This document shows positions 8,766 to 15,650 of a stretch of DNA of 15,650 nucleotides, in pieces (positions within the stretch are counted from its first letter, which is position 1; the number at the start of each line of letters is the position of its first letter). This DNA is from Echinostoma caproni (Eukaryota > Platyhelminthes > Trematoda > Plagiorchiida > Echinostomatidae), in assembly GCA_900618425.1 (NCBI GenBank), contig UZAN01049401.1, forward strand, positions 6,569 to 22,218. Reading direction: 5' to 3'. Both the position numbers and the translations under genes were made by a program. Below the pieces are notes generated by a model. It saw nothing but the letters and a program-made list of their open reading frames with translations, searched no databases and was not told the origin of the DNA.

Positions 8766-9230
8766 AGTCCATCGAGGGCCGGTGTCCAGTTCATTGGATC
8801 ATACGCCCTTTGGACGGGATAAAACGTCCAAGGTGCCCAATACACCTTGATGCCCAACCGAGCCGGTGACCACTGACACAACCGGAAAGGTATGTGTGTG
8901 GTTCGTATACCTCGTCTTGGTTGGTTTGGAATCAGGGTTTTTAGCCAACTTCCCTAGGTGAACTGCCAATGGTTCACCAACCCGGTTATAGCCCCGGATA
9001 TTGGCTTTTGGTCCTCTCACTTTGGTACAAAAACACCTCCGCCACGAGAAGGCAGTGAGTAGGGCTTCCTCAGCAGAGGATATTTGATACGCTTGGTCAT
9101 ATAGGAGCATTTCACGAGGTGTAAGGGAATGGTGACCAGTAACAACCCCAGATACTCACCGCGACCATGCTGAGGCTTTCGGAGGTTAGCCAGAGGTATC
9201 AAGGTCGCGACAGCCACACGGAGCCTCCTA
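8766..9230 (-). repeat. Possible unidentified repeat next to the LINE
   Basis: Two overlapping minus-strand frames run here (8799-9110, about 103 codons; 9017-9217, 66 codons). The first contains NRVGEPLAVHLGKLAKNPDS and ends SVGHQGVLGTLDVLSRPKGV. They look to me like translations of a dispersed trematode repeat, but that impression cannot be tied to a named family. CR1 reverse transcriptase normally continues upstream of the recognised region, yet I could not see its fingers-domain motifs, so this may be a different repeat fused to the truncated LINE. Treat it as a candidate repeat only. Confidence 0.3.
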
Positions 9231-10239
9231 AATTTTCATTTCACGTTTCCTTTTCTTAGCGAACAGCTAAGTTTATCAGGAAATCCAATCAAGTCGTAGA
9301 AAAAGAAGTTACTAGGATTTGTGTTTCCTCCACCCCAATTCCAGCGAACCGCATGTGATGAATCCTATGGCTCCAGAGTTGGCCTAGATCATCATTATGA
9401 ATCCGTATATTGGGGACCACATCATGGAAATGGTGGGGGGAGGGGCGACGTGAGATACTTGTGTGGTTGTGTGGTGAGATAATGACTCTTAGAATGAACT
9501 TTGTTTTGTTTTTGACAGCCGAGTAAACAAGCAGATACGTAGACCGAGACCAAAGTATTGAGGTACTACTGGTCTTGGAGTAGAAAACAGAAGCAATTGA
9601 TTCTTAAAACAAAGTTGATCTCACCAGCGCAAAATTTCGCTCTTCCCGTTCGTATCCAATTCACCTGAAATCATACTAAATGTGAATTAACAGTACAGTA
9701 CAATGTAAATAAAAAAGGAACAGGACTGGTTTGCGGTGTTGGTCGGTATTGTTGATGGGTAGCGGTGAAAAACGCAGTGTATCCTCCCTAAATTCCCACC
9801 CACTCGCGCTCCCAGTCTTGTCACTCCCAACCAAACAGTACGACCTTTGATAGACTGAAAGACTACCCCCTAAGCTTAACTGCTCATTATAAGATCGTGA
9901 CTGAGTCACTGGAGGCAGTAGGATATTTGTCCTGAACTTTCCGTACTCAATTCTCCTTCTTTACAACCGAGGGACGTGTGGATTTTCCCTAAAGACTCTC
10001 CCGCAGTGTTCCAATGAAGCTCAAACTATTAATATGTACTTGCAATTTTCTCTTATCCTTGACGAATAAAATGAAATTCTTAGTCCTCTCTCAAATCACC
10101 CTGGTCAAAATCCGATAGCTGGAAGATTCAAAAGGAACCGATAGCAGTTTTTCATATTGCTTGGGTGTCAAATGAGCCAACAACCTCCGAAAGACTGGTT
10201 GGACAAACGGTGAAACATTCTCTGGCTCGGGAAAAAGGA
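9231..10239. other. No recognised gene
   Basis: About 1 kb with no recognised gene. A 77-codon minus-strand frame at 9676-9909 has no family resemblance that I can name. A G-rich patch lies at about 9432-9445. I found no repeat structure other than the 65-bp repeat that begins at 10240. Confidence 0.45.
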
Positions 10240-10304
10240 GATCATCAAGAGCGCCTACTGCCCCCAAACAATCGAATGGTCTAATCCAAGCTTGATACTC
10301 TAAA
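10240..10304 (+). repeat. 65-bp direct repeat, upstream copy
   Basis: This 65-bp stretch ending AAGCTTGATACTCTAAA recurs at 10560-10624, exactly 320 bp away and with no gaps. The last 38 bases differ at only two positions, the first 27 at about eight. The match stops sharply at both ends. SINE/ribozyme copy 2 lies between the two copies. It is much too long to be an ordinary target-site duplication. Confidence 0.85.
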
Positions 10305-10343
10305 TTGATTTAGCCATTCGCACAAGGTGATGACCGTCGACAG

Positions 10344-10399
10344 TGTAGCTCAGAGGTAAGGGTTTAAAGTCCCGACCCAAATGTTCGCGGTTCTAGTCC
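10344..10399 (+). promoter_or_regulatory. tRNA-like pol III promoter, SINE copy 2
   Basis: Box A TAGCTCAGAGG at 10346-10356 resembles the D-arm of many tRNAs (TAGCTCAGNGG). Box B GGTTCTAGTCC at 10389-10399 differs from the GGTTCGANTCC consensus by one base (G to T). The 32-nt gap between them is normal for a tRNA. No acceptor stem closes, so it is not a tRNA gene. The ribozyme's outer stem starts 8 nt after box B. Confidence 0.75.
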
Positions 10400-10406
10400 T
10401 GACAGG

Positions 10407-10473
10407 GACAAAAAAGGTGCGCACTGATGATGAGTCCCAAACAGGACGAAACAATTATCCAGTGCTCTTTGTC
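10407..10473 (+). ncRNA. Hammerhead ribozyme (type I), copy 2, core mutated
   Basis: It has the same fold as copy 1. Stem II GTCC/GGAC (10434-10437 with 10444-10447) and its CAAACA loop are unchanged. The inner stem I helix GCACTG (10421-10426) pairs perfectly with CAGTGC (10460-10465). The outer helix GACAAA (10407-10412) pairs perfectly with TTTGTC (10468-10473). The core reads ATGATGA at 10427-10433: the invariant C3 is A, while the rest, GAAA (10448-10451) and AUC before the predicted cut after 10459, are kept. Stem III again has just six nucleotides between A15.1 and U16.1. With C3 lost, activity should be greatly reduced or absent, since C3 pairs with G8 in the active fold. Confidence 0.82.
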
Positions 10474-10559
10474 GGTTATCACAAACATCTGCGTCGTATT
10501 TCAATTCATTTACCTCTTGGGGAATTAGCGATCTCCCAAGGAGTGAAACTCACACCCAA

Positions 10560-10624
10560 GACCATCAATAGTGCCTAGTGCCTCTGAACAATCGAATGGG
10601 CTAATTCAAGCTTGATACTCTAAA
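10560..10624 (+). repeat. 65-bp direct repeat, downstream copy
   Basis: Partner of 10240-10304 at a constant offset of 320 bp. It lies 46 bp after the visible end of the SINE tail. Sequence after the repeat (CAGTTGGAG...) does not match the SINE head that follows the upstream copy, so a second full unit is not present. Confidence 0.85.
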
Positions 10625-11376
10625 CAGTTGGAGTTCCGGTGGAACTAATTTGTATACGGATGATGGCAAAGCGGGCAAGTGAAAACCACAAAATGAGTTT
10701 TTGCTGGGTGAAGCAAACGAATTCATTTGCGGCTGCGCTAACTGACGCGTGAGCCACAGCTATACTGTTTGCAATGAAAGTTGGTTAAACTAACCAGTCC
10801 AACGGATGAATCTGATGTGTGGTCCACATTAAGTATTTCAAGGCGCGTCTGAAAAGAAAACAAGGAACGCAGATTATCAAAGGTTTAATTCTGATAGATT
10901 TGTTGCTACAACCAACGAAAGAAAGCAAATAAACCGTGTTTGGAATGCAATTTTACATTGAAGTGAAGAGGATCTGACTGAAAAGAGATAGAAAAACAGT
11001 TTATCCTGAGTGTAAAACTCCTTTTCAGTGTGCAAAAAATTAAACTGCTGTCTACCCGCAATAAATAGTTTGTTCTCGAGAGAATAACGCTCGAATTCTC
11101 GTGCAGTGTGTCCGTTGCATTGTTCAATATCACTGGAAAGGGAGCCAATTTTGATGCATCATCTAGATGAGTCGCCGGATGAAAACGATTGGGTGTAATC
11201 CGAACAGCCACTATGTTCCATAATCATAATTGTTAGCCTCTCAAAGCTTTAGTTCTAGTGACCCGCGTGAGTAACTCATTAAACGAGGAGGAAGGCTCCA
11301 TCCTACTCACCTCTGTCCAGTTCATAAAGTTGATCGTTTTTTCGTCTTTGATGTTATGTTCAATTTTTTGTTGTTT

Positions 11377-11377
<1 letters not shown>
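10625..11377. other. No recognised gene
   Basis: The longest frame is a 101-codon minus-strand frame (10906-11211) with no motif that I recognise. Frames over 11233-11511 owe their length to the microsatellite that follows. Nothing else was seen. Confidence 0.45.
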
Positions 11378-11410
<33 letters not shown>

Positions 11411-11439
11411 CTTAGTAGTAGTAGTAGTAGCAGTAGTAG
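11378..11439 (+). repeat. Compound microsatellite (TTG)n-(TAG)n
   Basis: An uninterrupted TTG/GTT array at 11378-11410 is followed by CT and a TAG array at 11413-11439 with one interruption (GCAG at 11430-11433). All frames through it stay open and give poly-Cys, poly-Gln, poly-Thr or poly-Ser, which is an artefact. It lies about 390 bp beyond the C-terminal end of the RTE-type LINE on the minus strand, where such elements often end in simple repeats, but a link is only a guess. Confidence 0.95.
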
Positions 11440-11781
11440 GAATTGGTGTTGATTTTGTTGTTGTCTTTTTAACTCCGTGCCTATATAAATTGATTTTTTT
11501 CTGCCATTCACTCAATGATTGCAAGTTCACACTGAACGTCTTGGTATAAGCGATCAGGCTTTCTAACGGGCGTTTTTCAGACAAGTGTCGACGCCATCAT
11601 AAGTGATAAAATTTAAACTTGTTATTTCATCCCCAAAACAATTTCAAACAACCCATTATGGCGTGTGCCGAATTCGTAATATTGCAGTCAGTCAGGTGTG
11701 TTGAAACAGCTTCACTGCGTTCGTCTTTGGATCAGAAGTAAAACGGGAATCGCTTAAAGCAATGCATACAGACCGTTTATA

Positions 11782-11835
11782 AGTCAGCAGATTTAGCTCA
11801 ACTATCCTGTGGTAGCTAAACTACCATCGCTGACT
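11782..11835. repeat. Nested hairpin at the RTE 3' boundary
   Basis: The outer arms AGTCAGC (11782-11788) and GCTGACT (11829-11835) are exact complements and enclose an inner hairpin TGGTAG (11810-11815) / CTACCA (11821-11826) with a five-base loop. It lies where recognisable RTE coding similarity ends. It may be part of that element's 3' UTR or chance. Confidence 0.4.
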
Positions 11836-13185
11836 GACCCCAGCCACGGTAATCTCCAACCCAACCTTGAGAATGAGAGACGCCTACTCTACCCAATCGC
11901 TCTGTGCAGTTCTTCATGTCTCCGCTTCATCTGTTGGCCTCTACATGATTTCCTCCACAATGAGGCAACAACTCTACAAGACCCATTTTTCTGTACGACA
12001 GACTACTGTTAGCCATACGAAACACGTGCCCAAACCAATTAGACGATGAGTTGTTCAGTGAAACGTTCTCGAAACACGCGACAGATCACCTCGGGGATAG
12101 CTTCATCTCACCCGTGCCCAACTGCGTGAAAATCCATTTTCGGAAACCTCCAATAAATGGATGTCCCGTATTCAAAAAACCTAAGAATTCGCAGCTCTGT
12201 AAAAACTGAACGCATTCTGGCCCACTGTACGCAATCCTCTAACGCTAGCGGAATGTCACATCAAGACCAAAGGTGTTTAAATCGTTGTTACACTGTTCTA
12301 GCCTTGGATTGGTATACCTTTCACCTTCCTCATCTAGAAATGATCATGCGTCTCACAGTTGCCTATGTAAGACGAGTGATCAACTTCATCCATCTCCTGA
12401 CAATCCAGAACGGAAGTAGTATTATGGCATTAATTTGTACTTTTAAGGTTCAGAGCTTACAATCAAAAGAGGTACAGAGTTGGTTATTCCGACAAGCGCA
12501 TTTTGTGCGTGTTCCATATATTCACACAGACAAACAGCGTACTTTTAGGCACAGCGTTTCTCCAGTCACAGATTTATTGACAACATTTCATGACGTGCTC
12601 CACTTTTTCATGGTACAATCAAGTGAATAGGCATGTCGAGGTAGGACATCTTTGATGAACACCGTTACCCATGGACAACAAGCTAGTTAGTTAGTGATCA
12701 TCTTTCCCTCGACTACTTGTGTACGAATACACGGACCCTTGAAAGTAACTCACCTCTGGTACTCTTGTTTCCGAAGAGGGGAACCGACGCGAGCTTCCTA
12801 GTCGACTGAGTTTAAAGTACCTCCAACCTCAAGGTACACATCCATGGTTGGTCGATGGTGTGTTTGTGTGTGACGTGAAGCAAAATAAAAATTTCATGAA
12901 TACAGCCTCTTTATCAGGTCGGAATTCGGCCTTTTGTTCATGAGTATTGGTCCCTCTCATAGTAGTCAGACAGTGATGTATGACGGAGGCTAACGCGTTG
13001 GTGACTACTGGGATCAAACTTGTCCCGCAGTGGTCGCGAAATTCCTTCTTCAAAATTGGAACATTCAGTGATTTACCCAAGCTTGATGGGAAGCGTGTAT
13101 TCCACTAGGTGTTAAGCAGTAGGTAAGTAGTGGACTCCACGAGATTATCACCAAATCCTTGAACATAGTCATTGAAACCCGGATG
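11830..13185 (-). pseudogene. RTE-type LINE reverse transcriptase, heavily decayed
   Basis: A long, worn copy of an RTE-clade non-LTR retrotransposon (reverse transcriptase plus C-terminal region). Signals in the correct order on the minus strand are: PGFNDYVQ (from 13182); VPILKKEFRDHCGTSLIPVV (GTSLIP at 13009-13026), like the VPIxKKGDxxxCxNxRGISL block; LASVI; EQKAEFRPDKE (FRP at 12916-12924), like QAGFRPGRGC; GVHQRCPTSTCLF (12625-12663), like GVRQGCPxSPFLF; EVDxxxYIGxC (12355-12387), like EVDxFVYLGS; WFGHVFRM (12014-12037), like WLGHVLRM; and RLGRVGVSHSQGW (11861-11899), like the C-terminal RVGxSRLPGWG. The blocks are in several frames with many stops. I could not see the catalytic FADD box, which should lie in about 12400-12600. 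Some blocks between are too worn to align by eye. Confidence 0.72.
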
Positions 13186-13189
13186 CTTT

Positions 13190-14619
13190 CTCTGTGGTTG
13201 ATGCTTGAATACAAGTCTGTAGAGGAGCTTCACTTTGAAAAAGCGAAGTAATCTGACTAGCACCAGACCAGCTCCATAAATAGGTATACTGCTCCCTCGA
13301 CCCAGCGATTATCGACTCGGTCCAGCTTGATCAGTCTTATCATATTTTGTTTCACTAGTCGGAATTAGGCGACCTCCAGTATCAATTAAAACAGTCTGAC
13401 TATTTGCTGATTCAGTGAATCGAGTTTTACTTTGTCTAAGAAATTCTTACAGTCCCTGTTGAGACTTTTCGTAGCGTTAACGTTGAAGAGTAATTTGGAG
13501 ATCTCTTCCGAACGATTGGGTATTACACTGATTTGCCAACCCGGTGTGGTCTCGAAGCGTGGATTTCAGCTTTAGTTGTGTCACCGATACACTACACAGA
13601 TCGGACACGGAGTTAAAGAACGAACTGTTCACCGAATGGCAGTCTTCCAGTTGTGCTCCCATAACCAATTAAAGTGGTTCGGTACAAACAAGGTTACCGT
13701 CACATTTTATGCTCCCGATGAAATGTAAAATGACTAAGAATTTACCGGTAACTGTCAATTTTTCACAGAATGATGCAGCGAAACGTGGAGCTCACTTTGA
13801 CACTGGAACAAAGCAGGTCATCTCATTCCTTCCTTGAAAGAGTAATCTGCTTGTTAACCGTATGTGTCGTATTTTGAATAAAACAATGCGGCGAACAAGA
13901 TTTTTTTGCAGGGATGCTTTTTCTCTGTCGAATACACCACAACTTATATAACTGGGCAAAACAGGGCGGTAATTGTACATGCACCGCAGTTACCGTAGTT
14001 ATATAAATGGGTGACGTATTAGCCACAGAAAACGAATTACCGAAAACAAGTCTTATTCTCGACACTATAATTGTTATTCATAATATGTGTTGGTAGTTTA
14101 ATGCTTCCATATCCTGCATTGTTGAAACCTAATTTTAAGCTGTACAAACATGGCAGCCCATTTGCTCCAGGTATCAGCCACGAGTTCTACAAAATGTTAT
14201 TCACATTTGGCAAAACAGAAAACAGAGCGGTTAAAGACCAGTGAATGAACACATTTCGGAACAGGGAGGGCCTTTTTGCTTGCTGATCCATTCAAACACG
14301 AAATCCGGTAGCGACTAACCCAGAGTATCCTCACTCAGTGGACCGCCGATTTGACCTTACCCGGCTAGTTACCGCGTGATTATGCAAATGAACTGTGAGG
14401 CTGCTGGCCATTAGAAAATCAATTCGGTCAAGCGGTAACAACCGTCCCTCGCTTTCTCCGTCCAACCTCTCATGAACAAAAACAATGATGGCATAATGTA
14501 TGCATTCTTTGACACTAGTCAAACAATTTAGCCATTTTTGGCATTGTTAATCTCATCAGGTATTGCACTCGAATCTGAAACCATCATTTTACCCACAGTA
14601 ATGGATAAGTTTGGACGAA

Positions 14620-14620
<1 letters not shown>
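13190..14620. other. No recognised gene
   Basis: About 1.4 kb. The part nearest 13190 could hold the 5' portion of the RTE relic (endonuclease and linker), but I saw no motif for it. Frames at 13477-13668, 13792-14065 and 14331-14522 are short (62-80 codons) with no recognisable domain. Confidence 0.45.
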
Positions 14621-14622
<2 letters not shown>

Positions 14623-14652
<30 letters not shown>

Positions 14653-14661
14653 NCACACACA
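14623..14661 (+). repeat. CA dinucleotide microsatellite
   Basis: A run of about 19 CA units with one ambiguous base at 14653. The N sits inside the run and suggests the length was unstable or poorly resolved. Confidence 0.95.
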
Positions 14662-14746
14662 ATCATCTGAATATATACACATCTCACAACATTAGTTATT
14701 TGTCGGTTCTCCTAAACTACATTCTGGAGATCCGGTGTTTCAAGGG

Positions 14747-14784
14747 CACGTGTTGAGGTATCGACACAGCTGACTCAACACGTG
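14747..14784. repeat. Perfect 11-bp inverted repeat with two CACGTG boxes
   Basis: CACGTGTTGAG at 14747-14757 and CTCAACACGTG at 14774-14784 are exact complements around a 16-base loop. Each arm has at its outer end a CACGTG, itself a palindrome and the classic E-box core bound by bHLH factors of the Myc/Max and USF type. It could form a cruciform or RNA hairpin, or be a pair of binding sites. No neighbouring gene was recognised that it could serve. Confidence 0.7.
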
Positions 14785-15650
14785 GTCAGACGTTAAAACA
14801 GTTGAACGGGACCGCGCGACAATCTGTGAGCAATCAGCCCAGAGTGTGGTCCCAGCTATCTCGTTCAGTCACATTCGAGCACGATTCCGTTGGCTCATAA
14901 GGTACCATTAACCCCACCATATTGTTCTGTAATGTCTCGGTAACCAAACCCATTCAGATCGGTCGCATTTGATATGATGCAAACACCAAGCATTAGCGTG
15001 TAGGGAAATCAAACAGATTCCTCATAGAACATATGTCCCTGGTGGAGTGCGAAATGCCACTAAGGTACACCCCGCAGCTCACCGCGTAAGTTGTGTTTCA
15101 GTGATGCCGCCTGTGTCCAACATTCAAGAGGCGCTTGACAGACGAGCGAGATCATCAAAGTAAAGTGATTGAGTTCATTGTCCCGTCATTTGTGAAAATA
15201 GAAAAATGGCACGCGTTTCAAGGCTATCGGAGCGGGAAAAAGAAAAAATACTTACTTGCAAAGGCCTGGCTAGACACCAGTATTCACATGATGGCTGGAA
15301 AAAGCTCATGGACCATTCCGGGTTGGTCGCACATGCTTGATGGACCGACATGGGTGTAACGGGAAGAATAAACACAGAATTCGATCAATGATCTCTGGCT
15401 CAAGCATGACACAGCTCTAATGTGCTGCTTCAAATCAGACCAAGTTACCGCGTTCATTGCACTTGTACATGATTGTGTGACGCTTACCACAATAATTGCG
15501 AACTGCATCGTCCCACTGATGATCCGCGATCTTGTTTTCCACTCACTCCAACTGGTCTACTGAACAGAACAATGCCATACGCAATAAGGAGAAAAGATTC
15601 AATTTATAAGCGAATAAAATTCTGCATCATAATATTGTGGAAGATTTTAA
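14785..15650. other. No recognised gene
   Basis: Short frames only: 15135-15359 plus (74 codons, basic, no motif) and overlapping minus-strand frames at 15175-15375 and 15284-15508. None resembles a family that I recognise. A host exon cannot be excluded but nothing supports one. Confidence 0.4.

Larger units (their letters stand above)
10305..10514 (+). mobile_element. Ribozyme-bearing tRNA-derived SINE, copy 2
   Basis: Second member of the family found at 2145-2368. The order is the same: tRNA-like head (10344-10399), hammerhead (10407-10473), then TTATCACAAACAT and an ATTTCAATTCATTT tail ending near 10514. It lacks about 11 nt present in copy 1's tail. The head is better preserved than in copy 1 (box A readable), while the ribozyme core carries one change. 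The element sits inside two 65-bp direct repeats, so its true ends may be 10240 and 10624 if those repeats belong to it. Divergence between the copies suggests both are old insertions and not a recent duplication. Confidence 0.75.

Noticed and set aside
11233..11584. Frames encoding poly-Gln, poly-Thr, poly-Leu, poly-Cys and poly-Ser
   Set aside because: Every frame through the TTG/TAG microsatellite stays open; no coding signal outside the repeat.
12157..12630. Plus-strand open frame of 157 codons as a gene
   Set aside because: It is antisense to the RTE-type LINE relic, whose motifs are in order on the minus strand. No recognisable domain in the plus-strand translation.
1..15650. CRISPR array, bacterial operon or phage genes
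   Set aside because: No regularly spaced repeats, no long frames and no ribosome-binding-site pattern. The element content is that of a metazoan genome.

Overview
The window reads as repeat-rich intergenic (or deep intronic) nuclear DNA of a metazoan. The mix of retroelements suggests a parasitic flatworm, most likely a trematode of the liver-fluke kind (Opisthorchis/Clonorchis/Fasciola-like). The reasons are a CR1-type LINE, an RTE-type LINE and a Penelope-like element (PLE) whose residual proteins resemble the families common in those genomes, plus a tRNA-promoter SINE carrying a hammerhead ribozyme of the schistosome Sm-alpha kind. The species assignment is inference. I found no intact host gene, no tRNA or rRNA gene, no operon and no CRISPR array. 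The five isolated N bases point to a draft assembly.

Layout. 1-1150: nothing recognised. 1155-1450 (+): relic of the C-terminal half of a Tc1/mariner transposase. 1958-2030 (+): orphan 3' end of a CR1-like LINE. 2145-2368 (+): SINE copy 1, with a pol III-type tRNA-like head followed directly by a hammerhead ribozyme whose catalytic core is intact. 2439-2688: long imperfect inverted repeat. 2690-4870: nothing recognised. 4876-5358 (+): GIY-YIG endonuclease end of a PLE. 5360-7640: nothing recognised apart from a small hairpin and a G-run. 7644-8765 (-): 3' end of a CR1-like LINE (reverse transcriptase, C-terminal domain, 3' UTR, ACTTTG-type tail), broken by frameshifts. 8766-9230: possible further repeat sequence. 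10240-10624: SINE/ribozyme copy 2, bracketed by 65-bp direct repeats set 320 bp apart. 11378-11439: compound microsatellite. 11830-13185 (-): heavily decayed RTE-type LINE, from the RT fingers to the C-terminus. 13200-14620: nothing recognised. 14623-14661: CA microsatellite. 14747-14784: perfect 11-bp inverted repeat with a CACGTG in each arm. 14785-15650: nothing recognised.

How the parts relate. These are dead or non-autonomous mobile elements and do not form a pathway. The most interesting unit is the SINE-like hammerhead element, present twice about 8.2 kb apart. In both copies the ribozyme starts 8-9 nt after box B, the stem II sequence is conserved, and the outer part of stem I pairs in both copies through a compensating base change. 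The 320-bp spacing of the direct repeats around copy 2 resembles the roughly 330-bp unit length remembered for schistosome Sm-alpha satellite DNA, so it may be the scar of a tandem array or the ends of a small terminal-repeat element.
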